Counted from the stretch's first letter, positions 19,481-30,547 are shown. The stretch: 64,000 nucleotides of DNA from Jiella endophytica (GCF_004519335.1 NZ_SOZD01000007.1:1-64000); one strand, 5' to 3'. The notes: a model not told the origin generated them from the letters alone. Translations and numbers: made by a program.

Positions 19481-20758
19481 TCAGCCCTCGACCAGGCGGC
19501 GGGCCTGTTCGATCCAGCGCTCCTCGCCGATGCGGTCGGGAAAGCCGAGCTCCTGCTCGACCCAGAGCACCTCGTGGGGCTCGAGCCCGGCCAGCTGGTC
19601 GAAATGATAGATGCCGCGGTCGAAAAGCAGCTTCTCGATCGCCGTGCCGATGCCGTCGATCCGGGTGAGGTCGTCCGGATTGCCGTGGCGGGGCGCAGGC
19701 AGGCCCTCAGGGGCGCTGGCGCCGACCGGCGGCGTTGAGGCCGGTCCAGACGCGCTCGTCGTGTCGGCGGCGATGGTCTCGAGCGGCGCCTGGGCGCCCG
19801 GGGTGCGAAACGCACCCGTCACCGCGGCCGGTTCGCCGCCGGCCGGGCGGTCGTCGACGAGGCTGTCCTTCCCGACGATGCCGTCGGGCTCGATCCCCGA
19901 TGTTCGACGAGGCTCGGCCGCCTTCTTGCCGAGCTGGCGATAGTCGAGCGTGCGGAAATCGTTGTCGAACTTTTCCGCCTTGTGCTTTTCGGCCAGCGGA
20001 TCCGGCGGCAGCCGCCGGGCGTCCTTGCCGGGCGTCGGGCCGTCGGGATTGGAAAAGGCGAGCTTGGCCCGGCGCTCGGCATGGATCGTCTTCGGCTTTG
20101 TGGGGGCGGCGGGGGCGGCATCGGCCGCCAGCGTCGGCATCATGTCCGGGACGCGCTCGTCGCTGCGACCGCGCACGACTTCCGCCGAGACCATGCTGCC
20201 GCCGAAGGTGGCGAACTGCGCATGGGTGAGCGGTGCAGGCGCCTCGCCCCTGACGGTGCCGGAGGCCGGCTGCCAGGAGGCCCGCTCGCGCTTTCGCCGC
20301 AACCGCTCGCGCTCCCGCGCGGCATCGTCCTCGGACAGGTGCGAATAGTCCAGCGTGCGGAAATCGCGGTCGAAGGCGCCGGCCTTGTGCTTCTCCTCCA
20401 GAGGATCGGTCACCGTCTCCTTCGGCAGCGACTTCTCGCTGCCCTTCGCCCGCTCGCTGCATTCGAGGGAAGCGGTGACCGGGTGGTCCGTATCGAGACC
20501 CTCGGCGGTCGCCTTCGAATCATTCGCGCTCATGGTCGGTGGCCCGTCCTTGCCTGGTGTCGAGGTGAAATCAGCCATTCGGGAAGAAGCGCGGTCGGCG
20601 CGCGGCAACTGGCTGCCGGGGCGCTCCGTTTGGCCTGCCGCGCCATTTCGGCGCCCGGCCGTCGCCGCGCCCGCCTCGCCATGGCCGGGCCGCCGGCGGC
20701 CAAGGGCGATGGCCGCCCCTGCCAGAAGGAAAAGCAGTCGTCCTGCTTTCGACCACAC
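19481..20758 (-). CDS. Membrane-anchored protein with duplicated FDxDFRTLDY motif and C-terminal helix-hairpin-helix domain
   Basis: I start at the GTG at 20758 because a GGAGG lies six bases upstream; this gives 425 residues. Residues 5-20 (KAGRLLFLLAGAAIAL) look like a single membrane anchor. A 24-residue motif occurs twice, at 118-141 and 253-276: DPL-x-EKHKA-x-x-FD-x-DFRTLDY. The C-terminal 60 residues (362-422) contain DDLTRIDGIGTAIEKLLFD, the helix-hairpin-helix-like domain also found at the end of alphaproteobacterial NuoE and some L21 proteins. The middle is low complexity. I do not recognise a specific function. An alternative ATG four bases upstream is in another frame and gives only 63 residues. 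Confidence 0.72.
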   Translation of the reverse strand: MWSKAGRLLFLLAGAAIALGRRRPGHGEAGAATAGRRNGAAGQTERPGSQLPRADRASSRMADFTSTPGKDGPPTMSANDSKATAEGLDTDHPVTASLECSERAKGSEKSLPKETVTDPLEEKHKAGAFDRDFRTLDYSHLSEDDAARERERLRRKRERASWQPASGTVRGEAPAPLTHAQFATFGGSMVSAEVVRGRSDERVPDMMPTLAADAAPAAPTKPKTIHAERRAKLAFSNPDGPTPGKDARRLPPDPLAEKHKAEKFDNDFRTLDYRQLGKKAAEPRRTSGIEPDGIVGKDSLVDDRPAGGEPAAVTGAFRTPGAQAPLETIAADTTSASGPASTPPVGASAPEGLPAPRHGNPDDLTRIDGIGTAIEKLLFDRGIYHFDQLAGLEPHEVLWVEQELGFPDRIGEERWIEQARRLVEG

Positions 20759-20979
20759 CCATGACCTCCCGAGGATCGAAACGCTTGTAACTCCTGTCCT
20801 TGAAGCTAGTCGGCCGCCCGGCCTGCGACAACCACCGGAAGACCGAAATGCTCGCTGATCGACAGGAATGACGAGAGACTTTGGCAAAGTTGTCGTCGAT
20901 CCGGCATTTTAGGCACCCGCTGCAGAGCCAAGCGGCCGGTTCGCGACAAAAGCGCACAGGCGGGCGGGCCGAAGATGTC

Positions 20980-21882
20980 TCAGCCGAATTCCTTCGCCAC
21001 CCGGTGAAGGATGGAGTGCCGGCGGGCGAGCGCCTCGATGTCGCGGGAATAGCCGCCGCCGATCACCGCCGCGACGGCGACCCCGCGATCGCGGAAAAAG
21101 CCGATGACCCGCCGGTCGCGCTCGGCAATGCCTTCGTCGGAGAGGGAAAGACGGCCGAGCCGGTCGTCGCGATGGGGATCGACCCCGGCATTGTAGAAGA
21201 CGAGCTCCGGCCGGGCCACGGCATGCGCCCTGTCGAGAGCGCCCGCGAGGGCCTCCAGATAGTCTTTGTCGCCGGTGGCGTCGGGCAGTCCGACATCGAG
21301 GTCCGACTGCGCCTTGTCCGCCGGATAGTTCCGCTCGGCATGGATCGACAGGGTGAAGACGCGCGGCTCGACGGCGAAGATGCGCGCGGTTCCGTCACCC
21401 TGATGGACATCGCAGTCGACGACGAGGATCTGTTCGACGTCGCCATCGGCAAGCAGCACCGAGGCGGCGACGGCGACGTCGTTGAACACCGAAAATCCGG
21501 CACCGCCCGAGCGATGGGCGTGATGGCTGCCGCCGGCGGTGTTGCAGGCAAGGCCCTCGGCCAGCGCCAGACGGGCGGCGAGCACCGTTCCGCCGGTGGC
21601 GCAGCGCGAGCGCATGGCGACACGCTCGTCGACCCTGAAGCCGATCGCCTTCTCCATGTCCGGCGGCACCGCCTCGAACAGCACCTGGTCGACATAGCGC
21701 GGATCGTGGGCGAGCCGCAGCCATCCCGGCAGCGCCGGCGCCGGGACATGGTAGCCGGCCGGGCCGACGACGCCGTCCTCGCGCAGGATCTCGGCAAGGC
21801 GGGTGAATTTCGACATCGGAAAGCGGTGATGGGCGTCGAAATTCGCGTCGAAGGCGGGATGGTGGATGATCGGAACTGTCAT
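20980..21882 (-). CDS. Histone deacetylase family / acetoin-utilisation-like zinc hydrolase
   Basis: A 300-residue arginase/deacetylase-fold enzyme. The active-site pair H120-H121 is in AGGSHHAHRSGGAGFSVFND. The zinc ligands D156 and H160 are in VVDCDVHQGDGTARIF, and the third ligand is the aspartate of YNAGVDPH. GGGYSRD near the C-terminus is the conserved glycine-rich turn. Such bacterial enzymes deacylate acetylated amines, polyamines or lysines; the substrate here is unknown. I use the ATG at 21882 (MTVPIIHHPAFDANFD), which matches the family start; the frame extends to 22038 without resemblance. It is divergent from the MATE gene. Confidence 0.9.
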   Translation of the reverse strand: MTVPIIHHPAFDANFDAHHRFPMSKFTRLAEILREDGVVGPAGYHVPAPALPGWLRLAHDPRYVDQVLFEAVPPDMEKAIGFRVDERVAMRSRCATGGTVLAARLALAEGLACNTAGGSHHAHRSGGAGFSVFNDVAVAASVLLADGDVEQILVVDCDVHQGDGTARIFAVEPRVFTLSIHAERNYPADKAQSDLDVGLPDATGDKDYLEALAGALDRAHAVARPELVFYNAGVDPHRDDRLGRLSLSDEGIAERDRRVIGFFRDRGVAVAAVIGGGYSRDIEALARRHSILHRVAKEFG

Positions 21883-22120
21883 GGCACGCCATAGATAGGC
21901 AGGCGGTGCCGGCGCCACAGGGCTCGTGCGCTGCGGGCGTCGCAGGTGACGCGCAGATGGTGGCTCATGCCGGGCCGGTGGCGGCCGATCATGACAGTGG
22001 ATGAACGGCATTCGGACGGGATGGCGGCGGATCGCCACGGACTTTGCGGAGCGAATCGGCCATCCTGGAAAAAGGCGCTTCCCGATCGGCCGAGACGGCG
22101 AGGCGCAGACGGGGACGAGC

Positions 22121-23485
22121 GTGACGCTGCATCAGCCAGAGCCCGCCGGCGTGAAAGCCGGGGAGACGATCGAGGTGAGCCACCGGCGGGTGCTGGAGAT
22201 CACCCTGCCGATGACGCTCGCCTTCATGACGACGCCGCTGCTCGGCATGACCGACATCGCGGTGATCGGCCGGATCGGCGATGCCGAGACCCTCGGCGGC
22301 CTGGTCGTCGGCACGCTGATCTTCGACTTCGTCTTCGCCGTCTGCAACTTCCTTCGCGCCGGCACGACCGGGCTGACCGCCCAGGCCGTCGGGGCCGGCC
22401 GCAGGCGGGACGCCGAGGCGGTGTTCCTGCGCGCCCTGGTGCTGGCGCTCGGCATCGGCCTTCTCCTCATCGTCGCCGAACCGCTGATCATGAGCCTCGG
22501 ACTGCTTGCCGTCGCGCCGGGGCCGCGGGTGGCGGAGGCGGCCGGAACCTATGTCTTCGTGCGGATGTTCTCCGCCCCCTTCGCGCTCGCCAACTACGCC
22601 ATTCTCGGCTCGGTGCTCGGCCGCGGCTGGAGCGGCCGGGCGCTCCTCCTGCAGATTATCGTCAACGGCACCAACATCGCCCTGTCGATCCTCTTCGGCC
22701 TGGTGTTCGGATGGGGCATCGAAGGCGTCGCGCTCGGCACGATCTGCGGCGAGGCGGTGGGCTGCCTCGCCGGCGTCGCCGTTCTCGCGCCCAGCCTTGC
22801 CGCTGGGCGCCTGCCCGGCCGGGCGGAGGTCTTCGACCGGAGGGGCTTCGGGCTAATGCTCGGCGTCAATCGCGACATCATGATCCGCTCCTTCTGCCTT
22901 CTCGCGGGCTTTGCCCTGTTCACCCGGCTGAGCGCCAGCTTCGGCCCGGTGACGCTGGCGGCCAACGGCCTTCTGATGAACATCTTCATGACCGGATCCT
23001 ATTTCCTCGACGGCGTCGCGACGGCGAGCGAACAGCTTGCGGGCCTCACCATCGGGGCAAGGCTGAGGCAGGCCTTCGACCGGACGGTCAGCCTGACCGT
23101 TCTCTGGGGAATGGCGATCGGCTTCGTCCTGTCGGCGGTCATCCTGTTCGGCGGCGAAGCGCTGATCCACTTCCTCACCACCGATCCCGAGGTTCGGGCG
23201 ACGGCGCGCATCTACCTGCCCTTCGCGGCGGCGACACCCCTCGTCGGCGCCCTCGCCTTCGTCATGGACGGCCTCTATATCGGCGCCACCTGGTCGGCGG
23301 CGATGCGCGATATGATGATCCTGTCGCTGGCAGCCTTCGCGCTTTTCGGCTATGGCCTCGCGCCGCTCTTCGGCAATGACGGCCTCTGGATCGGCTTCGA
23401 GCTGTTTCTCGGGCTGCGCGGGGCCAGCCTCTACGCCATGCTGCCGCGCCAGCGAGACAGGAGTTTCGCCGCCACCTCCGGCTGA
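22121..23485 (+). CDS. MATE-family efflux transporter
   Basis: An inner-membrane protein of about 454 residues with roughly 12 hydrophobic helices in two related halves (LEITLPMTLAFMTTPLLGMTD opens the first). It resembles the DinF-like branch of multidrug and toxin extrusion transporters, which exchange organic cations or other toxic compounds for sodium or protons. I prefer the GTG at 22121, with GGGGACGAG just upstream, because the family usually starts close to the first helix. The frame also allows an ATG at 22001, which would add 40 residues of unusual composition. It is divergent from the deacetylase-like gene. Confidence 0.88.
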   Translation: MTLHQPEPAGVKAGETIEVSHRRVLEITLPMTLAFMTTPLLGMTDIAVIGRIGDAETLGGLVVGTLIFDFVFAVCNFLRAGTTGLTAQAVGAGRRRDAEAVFLRALVLALGIGLLLIVAEPLIMSLGLLAVAPGPRVAEAAGTYVFVRMFSAPFALANYAILGSVLGRGWSGRALLLQIIVNGTNIALSILFGLVFGWGIEGVALGTICGEAVGCLAGVAVLAPSLAAGRLPGRAEVFDRRGFGLMLGVNRDIMIRSFCLLAGFALFTRLSASFGPVTLAANGLLMNIFMTGSYFLDGVATASEQLAGLTIGARLRQAFDRTVSLTVLWGMAIGFVLSAVILFGGEALIHFLTTDPEVRATARIYLPFAAATPLVGALAFVMDGLYIGATWSAAMRDMMILSLAAFALFGYGLAPLFGNDGLWIGFELFLGLRGASLYAMLPRQRDRSFAATSG

Positions 23486-23844
23486 TCCCGGCTGGGCTGC
23501 AGACCCCGCCCCGGATGACCCTGCGTCACCATGCCTCATTGCGAAGAAACTATTGATTCTGCTATACTTTTTATCAGTCACGGGAATTGTCGGTGGCGTT
23601 TCGCATCAGGCGATGCGGGCAAAATGATGCACGCCTACCTATCTCGTGCCAGTGCCTCCCAAGGCGTATCGATTCCGATCGTGCCCATGCGGTCGGAGAT
23701 GCGGCGGCGGCCAGGGGCGTGTCGTCGTTGCGGATTGCGGCGGTGGTCGGCGGTGACTGCCGCCGCTCTTTCGCGAAGAACAGGCGCGATTGCGATTTCC
23801 TTTCGTTTTGACCATGATCCGGCAAAAACGGAAAGGGGAACGCC
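23486..23844. other. Intergenic gap upstream of glpR
   Basis: The 359-base gap carries a candidate promoter at 23539-23568, a small perfect hairpin (CGCATC, AGGC loop, GATGCG) near 23600, and two TTTCG boxes at 23769-23773 and 23801-23805, 32 bp apart. These resemble the boxes in front of glpD and may serve autoregulation by GlpR. No gene is supported here. Confidence 0.5.
23539..23568 (+). promoter_or_regulatory. Candidate sigma-70 promoter upstream of glpR
   Basis: TTGCGA at 23539-23544 and TATACT at 23563-23568 are separated by 18 bp in an AT-rich patch. It lies about 275 bp upstream of glpR, so a long leader or an unseen small transcript would be implied. The evidence is box resemblance only. 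Confidence 0.35.
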
Positions 23845-24648
23845 ATGCTCTCGGAACGCCAGCTCCAGATTCTCGAGAGCGCCAAACGCTCCGGCCGGGT
23901 GATGGTCGACGAATTGTCGGCGCGCTTCGAGGTTTCGGTCCAGACCATCCGCAAGGATCTCAACGAGCTCTGCGACGCCCGGCTTCTGACCCGCGTCCAC
24001 GGCGGCGCGATCCTTTCCTCCGGCGTCGAGAATGTCGGCTACGACGCAAGGCGGGTGATCGCCGCGGAGGAGAAGGCGGCGATCGGCCGGGCGGCGGCCG
24101 ACCTCATCCCCAACCAGGCCTCGCTGTTCATCAATATCGGTACGACGACGGAGGCGGTGGCGCACCAGCTGCTGCGCCATTCCGGCCTGATGGTGATCAC
24201 CAACAACATCAATGTCGCGATCGCCATGCGCCCCTATCCGGAGGTCGAGGTGGTGATCGCCGGCGGCGTCGTGCGGCGCTCGGACGGCGGCATCGTCGGC
24301 GAGGCGGCGGTCGACTTCATCCGCCAGTTCAAGGTCGACTTCGCCGTCATCGGCGCCTCGGCCATCGACCTCGACGGCTCGCTGCTCGATTTCGACTATC
24401 GCGAGGTGCGGGTCGCCCAGGCGATCATCGGCAATGCCCGCCATGTCATCCTCGCCGCCGATTCCTCAAAGTTCGAGCGCTCGGCGCCGGTGCGGATCGG
24501 CCATCTCGACCAGGTGCAGACCTTCGTCACCGACACCGCGCCGCCGGAAATCAGGGCGATCTGCGCTGCCGCCGACGTGCGGCTGGTCGAGGCCGGGCCG
24601 CCTGCCGGCGCCCGCAACGGCGCCGCCACGGGTGAGGCCGTCGCCTGA
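23845..24648 (+). CDS. glpR: DeoR-family repressor of glycerol metabolism (GlpR)
   Basis: A 267-residue DeoR-type regulator. The N-terminal winged helix-turn-helix spans about residues 19-41 (VMVDELSARFEVSVQTIRKD). A sugar-phosphate-isomerase-like effector domain follows, with the TTTEAVAHQLL and GGVVRRSDGGIVGEAA segments. The family senses a phosphorylated sugar or polyol; next to glpD the expected ligand is glycerol-3-phosphate. The gene is on the same strand and 104 bp upstream of glpD, and TTTCG-type boxes occur both before it and before glpD. Assignment as GlpR is by location, since DeoR regulators of different pathways look alike. Confidence 0.88.
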   Translation: MLSERQLQILESAKRSGRVMVDELSARFEVSVQTIRKDLNELCDARLLTRVHGGAILSSGVENVGYDARRVIAAEEKAAIGRAAADLIPNQASLFINIGTTTEAVAHQLLRHSGLMVITNNINVAIAMRPYPEVEVVIAGGVVRRSDGGIVGEAAVDFIRQFKVDFAVIGASAIDLDGSLLDFDYREVRVAQAIIGNARHVILAADSSKFERSAPVRIGHLDQVQTFVTDTAPPEIRAICAAADVRLVEAGPPAGARNGAATGEAVA

Positions 24649-24655
24649 CAGGTCG

Positions 24656-24713
24656 TTTCGTATAATTTCGTTTGACGTTCGCTTCTCTTTCGAATTACAC
24701 TTCTCGACGTTCG
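24656..24713 (+). promoter_or_regulatory. Probable GlpR operator: helically phased TTTCG/GTTCG boxes before glpD
   Basis: TTTCG occurs at 24656, 24666 and 24688, and GTTCG at 24677 and 24709. The steps of 10, 11, 11 and 21 bp place all boxes on one face of the helix. The E. coli GlpR half-site also contains a TTCG core. They fill the short AT-rich gap between glpR and glpD, the right place for an operator. Confidence 0.6.
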
Positions 24714-24752
24714 CAATCGCAACCTAAATGCTGCACTGCGAAGCGGGAGAGC

Positions 24753-26252
24753 ATGAAGACCTACGACATCTTCGTCATCGGCGGCGGCATCAATGGCTGC
24801 GGCATCGCGCGCGACGCGGCCGGACGGGGCTACAGCGTGGGCCTTGCCGAGATGAACGATCTCGCCTCCGGCACCTCCTCCTGGTCGACCAAGCTGATCC
24901 ATGGCGGCCTGCGCTATCTGGAGCATTACGAATTTTCCCTGGTGCGCCACGCGCTGATGGAGCGCGAGGTGCTCTGGAAGATCGCGCCGCACATCATCCG
25001 TCCGCTGCGCTTCATCCTGCCCCATCACGACGGGCTTAGGCCGAAATGGCTGCTGCGCACCGGCCTCTTCCTCTACGATCACATCGGCGGCCGGCGGAAG
25101 CTGAAGGCGACGACGAAGGTCGATCTCACCGGCCCGCTCGGCGCGCCGCTTAAGAGCGAATATACGACCGGCTTCGAATATTCCGACGCGCGGGTGGACG
25201 ACGCCCGGCTCGTCGTCCTCAACGCCCGCTCCGCCGAGGCGAAGGGCGCCGACATCATGGTGCGCAGCCGCCTCGTCGCGGCGCGGCGCGAGGCCGGGCT
25301 CTGGCAGCTCACTTTGCGCGACGAGGCGACCGGCAAGGAAAGCCGCGCCGCCGCCCGCTTCCTGGTCAATACCGGCGGCCCGTGGGTCGACATCATCCTG
25401 CGCGGGGCGATGGGCCGCAACGAGGCCCATCACATCCGCCTCGTCCAGGGCTCGCACATCGTCACCCGCAAGCTCTACGACCACGACCGGGCCTACATCT
25501 TCCAGAATTCCGACGGCCGGATCATCTTCACCATCCCCTATGAGGACGACTTTACCCTCATCGGCACCACCGACCGCGACTACGAGGGAGATCCCGCCGC
25601 CGCCGCCATCACCGACGAGGAGACCGACTATCTCGTCGCGGCGGCGAGCGAGTATTTCGCCCGGCCGGTGACCCGCGACGACATCGTCTGGAGCTTTTCC
25701 GGCGTCAGGCCGCTGTTCGACGACGGCGCATCGAAGGCCCAGGAGGCGACTCGCGACTACGTGCTGCGCACCGAAGGCGACAAGGACGGTCCGGGGCTGC
25801 TCAACTGCTTTGGCGGCAAGATCACCACCTACCGGGTGCTCGCCGAGGACGCGATGGAGAAGATCGGCTCGGCGATCGGCCGCAAGGGCGAAAGCTGGAC
25901 GGGCGGCGCCGCGCTGCCGGGCGGCGACTTTCCGGTGGACGGGATTGCCGGCCTCGAAGAAGCGCTGGCGCGCCAGGCACCGGAGCTCGCCAAGGCGACG
26001 ATCCGCCGGCTGGTGCGGGCCTATGGCACCGACGCCGCGGCATTTGCCAGGGCCGGCGGGCTCGGCGAGGATTTCGGCCATGGTCTCTTCGCGGCCGAGG
26101 TCGATTTCCTGATCGAACGCGAGTGGGCGCAGAGCGCCGACGATATCTTGTGGCGCCGGTCGAAGCTCGGCCTGCGTTTCTCGCCGGCCGAGGCGGAGCG
26201 GCTGGCAAAATACGTGGAAAAGGCGACGGAAAGGCAGCGGGCGGCGGCCTGA
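24753..26252 (+). CDS. glpD: Glycerol-3-phosphate dehydrogenase (aerobic, FAD-dependent)
   Basis: Oxidises sn-glycerol-3-phosphate to dihydroxyacetone phosphate and feeds electrons to the quinone pool at the inner membrane. The 499-residue protein opens with the FAD-binding motif FVIGGGINGCGIARDAAG, followed by SGTSSWSTKLIHGGLRYLE, and later VNTGGPWVD and the GTTDRDYEGDP segment of the family. I use the ATG at 24753 (MKTYDIF), with GGGAG upstream. It is the first gene of the glycerol operon, followed 41 bp later by glpS. Control by GlpR is likely from the boxes just upstream. Confidence 0.95.
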   Translation: MKTYDIFVIGGGINGCGIARDAAGRGYSVGLAEMNDLASGTSSWSTKLIHGGLRYLEHYEFSLVRHALMEREVLWKIAPHIIRPLRFILPHHDGLRPKWLLRTGLFLYDHIGGRRKLKATTKVDLTGPLGAPLKSEYTTGFEYSDARVDDARLVVLNARSAEAKGADIMVRSRLVAARREAGLWQLTLRDEATGKESRAAARFLVNTGGPWVDIILRGAMGRNEAHHIRLVQGSHIVTRKLYDHDRAYIFQNSDGRIIFTIPYEDDFTLIGTTDRDYEGDPAAAAITDEETDYLVAAASEYFARPVTRDDIVWSFSGVRPLFDDGASKAQEATRDYVLRTEGDKDGPGLLNCFGGKITTYRVLAEDAMEKIGSAIGRKGESWTGGAALPGGDFPVDGIAGLEEALARQAPELAKATIRRLVRAYGTDAAAFARAGGLGEDFGHGLFAAEVDFLIEREWAQSADDILWRRSKLGLRFSPAEAERLAKYVEKATERQRAAA

Positions 26253-26293
26253 AGGCCGGCTCACCGACGCAGCCAACCGTTTGGGAGGACGGA

Positions 26294-27370
26294 TTGCTCG
26301 AACTCATCGATGTCAGCCGAAGGGTCAGCGGCGAGGATCACATCATCGGCGTGTCGATGGCGCTGCAGCGCTCGTCGCTGAACGTCCTGCTCGGCCCGAC
26401 GCTTTCCGGCAAGACCTCGCTGATGCGGCTGATGGCGGGGCTCGACGCGCCGACCTCCGGCAAGGTGATGATGGACGGCAAGGACGTCACCGGCGTGCCC
26501 GTACGCCGGCGCAACGTCGCCATGGTCTACCAGCAGTTCATCAACTACCCGACGCTGACCGTCTACGAGAACATCGCCTCGCCGATGCGCGTCGCCGGCC
26601 GGCCGAAAGCGGAGATCGACGCTGCCGTCAGGAAGGCGGCCGACCTTCTGAAGATGACGCCCTATCTCGACCGCACGCCGCTCAACCTTTCGGGAGGCCA
26701 GCAGCAGCGCACGGCGCTGGCGAGAGCCCTCGTCAAGAACGCCGATCTCGTGCTCCTCGACGAGCCGCTCGCCAATCTCGACTACAAGCTGCGCGAGGAA
26801 CTGCGTGAGGAACTGCCGAAGATCTTCGCCGAGACCGGCGCGATCTTCGTCTACGCCACCACCGAGCCGCACGAGGCGCTGCTCCTCGGCGGCCAGACGG
26901 CGACGCTGTCGAAGGGCCGCGTCACCCAGTTCGGCGACACGACGGCGGTCTATCGCCGGCCGCAGGACATCGTCACCGCGACGACCTTCTCCGACCCGCC
27001 GCTGAACGTCCTGCCGCTGCAAAAGCGCGGGGGCCGCTTTACCGGCGACGGCGGTGTCGACTTCGCGGCGGCCCCCGCCCATGCCGGGCTGTCCGACGGC
27101 CGCTACCGGATCGGCGTCAGGCCGCATCGCCTCGAACTCGGCAACGCCCATGGGGCGGGCTTCGACGCCGAGGTCTCGCTGACCGAGGTCACGGGATCGG
27201 AAACCTTCATCCATGCAAGGCTCGGCGAGACGCCGATCGTCGCGCTCGTCCACGGCATCCGGCGCGTCGAGGCCGGCGACACGGTGCATCTGTCCTTCGA
27301 CCCGGGGGAGATCCTGGTCTTTGCCGACGACGGCAGCGCGCTCGGCGCGCCCGCCGCGCTGGCGGCCTGA
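26294..27370 (+). CDS. glpS: Glycerol ABC transporter ATP-binding protein GlpS (signature intact, H-loop lost)
   Basis: One of two ATPase subunits of the glycerol importer. The start is a TTG at 26294 preceded by GGGAGGA; no ATG fits. Of 358 residues, Walker A is GPTLSGKT (34-41), which lacks the usual second glycine. The ABC signature LSGGQ is canonical at 132-136, and Walker B with catalytic glutamate is LVLLDEP (152-158). Where the H-loop histidine should be, the sequence is YATTEPHEA (187-195), so the switch histidine is replaced by threonine. The C-terminal TOBE-like domain follows. It is paired with GlpT, whose defects are complementary. The order glpD-S-T-P-Q-U-V matches the rhizobial glycerol transporter. 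Confidence 0.9.
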   Translation: MLELIDVSRRVSGEDHIIGVSMALQRSSLNVLLGPTLSGKTSLMRLMAGLDAPTSGKVMMDGKDVTGVPVRRRNVAMVYQQFINYPTLTVYENIASPMRVAGRPKAEIDAAVRKAADLLKMTPYLDRTPLNLSGGQQQRTALARALVKNADLVLLDEPLANLDYKLREELREELPKIFAETGAIFVYATTEPHEALLLGGQTATLSKGRVTQFGDTTAVYRRPQDIVTATTFSDPPLNVLPLQKRGGRFTGDGGVDFAAAPAHAGLSDGRYRIGVRPHRLELGNAHGAGFDAEVSLTEVTGSETFIHARLGETPIVALVHGIRRVEAGDTVHLSFDPGEILVFADDGSALGAPAALAA

Positions 27371-27382
27371 AGGAGAGCGACG

Positions 27383-28459
<1,077 letters not shown>

Positions 28460-28469
28460 GGAGGACTTG

Positions 28470-29353
28470 ATGGAAAAGACCCTCAACAACAAGGCCTGGT
28501 TCTTCGTCCTGCCGGTGCTGCTGCTCGTCGCCTTCTCGGCCGTCGTGCCGCTGATGACGGTGGTGAACTATTCGGTGCAGGATTCCTTCGGCAACAACCA
28601 GTTCTTCTGGTACGGCGCCGACTGGTTCCGCGAGGTGCTGACGTCGGAGCGCTTCCACGACGCGCTGATCCGCAATCTGATCTTCTCGGCCATCATCCTC
28701 GCCATCGAGGTGCCGCTCGGCATCCTCGTCGCGCTGGCGATGCCGAAGAAGGGCATCTTCGTGCCGGTCTGCCTCGTCCTGATGGCCCTGCCGCTGTTGA
28801 TCCCCTGGAACGTCGTCGGCACCATCTGGCAGGTTTTCGCGCGCACCGACATCGGCCTTCTCGGCTACACGATCGACGCGCTGGGCATCGACTACAACTA
28901 TGTGCGCTACCCACTCGACGCCTGGGTGACCGTCATCGTCATGGACGTCTGGCACTGGACGAGCCTCGTCGTCCTGCTCTGCTATGCCGGCCTCGTCTCG
29001 ATTCCCGACGCCTACTACCAGGCCGCCAAGATCGACGGCGCCTCGCGCTGGGCGGTGTTCCGCTACATCCAACTGCCGAAGATGGGGCGGGTGCTGCTGA
29101 TCGCCGTGCTCCTGCGCTTCATGGACAGTTTCATGATCTACACCGAGCCCTTCGTCGTCACCGGCGGCGGCCCGGGCAACTCGACGACCTTCCTGTCGAT
29201 CGATCTCGTCAAGCTGGCGATCGGCCAGTTCAATCTCGGCGAAGCGGCGGCGATGAGCCTGATCTACTTCCTGATCGTCCTTCTCCTGTCGTGGGTCTTC
29301 TACACGGTGATGACCAATGCCGGCACCGACAAACCGCTGAAAGGGGGCGCGGA

Positions 29354-29357
<4 letters not shown>
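28470..29357 (+). CDS. glpP: Glycerol ABC transporter permease GlpP
   Basis: A 295-residue MalF-type permease with about six membrane helices; the first begins FFVLPVLLLVAFSAVVPLM. The EAA coupling motif that docks the ATPases reads YYQAAKIDGASRWAVFRYIQ. The ATG at 28470 has GAGGA upstream, 10 bp after the glpT stop. Its last codons overlap the start of glpQ (ATGA), so the two permeases are translationally coupled. It forms the pore with GlpQ in the inner membrane. Confidence 0.92.
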
Positions 29358-30247
<890 letters not shown>

Positions 30248-30337
30248 TGGAAGCTGTCGCTTCAACGCCTGTGTGGAGCCACCTCGCCCTGCGAAGCCTT
30301 GGCAGGCTGGGGACAGTGGTGGTCGCCGCGCGTCGCC

Positions 30338-30394
30338 CCCTCGCCCTTCGAGGCTCCCCTTCGACAAGCTCAGGGTCGCACCTCAGGATGAGGG
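30338..30394. repeat. Single arm of the TCGCCCTTCGAGGC / CACCTCAGGATGAGG repeat family
   Basis: CCCTCGCCCTTCGAGGC, a CTTCGACAAGCTCAGGG segment, and GCACCTCAGGATGAGGG. The outer parts match both arms of the element inside ileS at 6348-6480. Confidence 0.8.
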
Positions 30395-30427
30395 GGCGGG
30401 GCGGCGGGGCGCTGCCTTTCGCGGAGT

Positions 30428-30547
30428 CGTCATCCTCGGGCTTGTCCCGAGGATCTGCTGCCGCCAGAGCGCAAAGACCCTCGGCCATTCGACACCGAAG
30501 CGAAACGTCAGGCGCGGTCGATCCTCGGGACAAGCCCGAGGATGACG
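30428..30547. repeat. REPIN-like inverted doublet, 120 bp
   Basis: CGTCATCCTCGGG-CTTGTCCCGAGGATC at 30428-30455 is the reverse complement of the segment at 30520-30547 (GATCCTCGGGACAAGC-CCGAGGATGACG). It has the same organisation as the A-B blocks of the 17-19 kb array, with CTCGGG in place of CTCGGC and a shorter, unrelated spacer. Confidence 0.85.

Noticed and set aside
18855..19607. 250-codon open frame crossing the repeat array and running into the next gene's antisense
   Set aside because: It translates repeat blocks (RHKAEDDE-type peptides recur in every unit) and has no start signal.
23531..23902. 123-codon plus-strand frame before glpR
   Set aside because: It overlaps the glpR start, has no ribosome site and looks like read-through of non-coding sequence.
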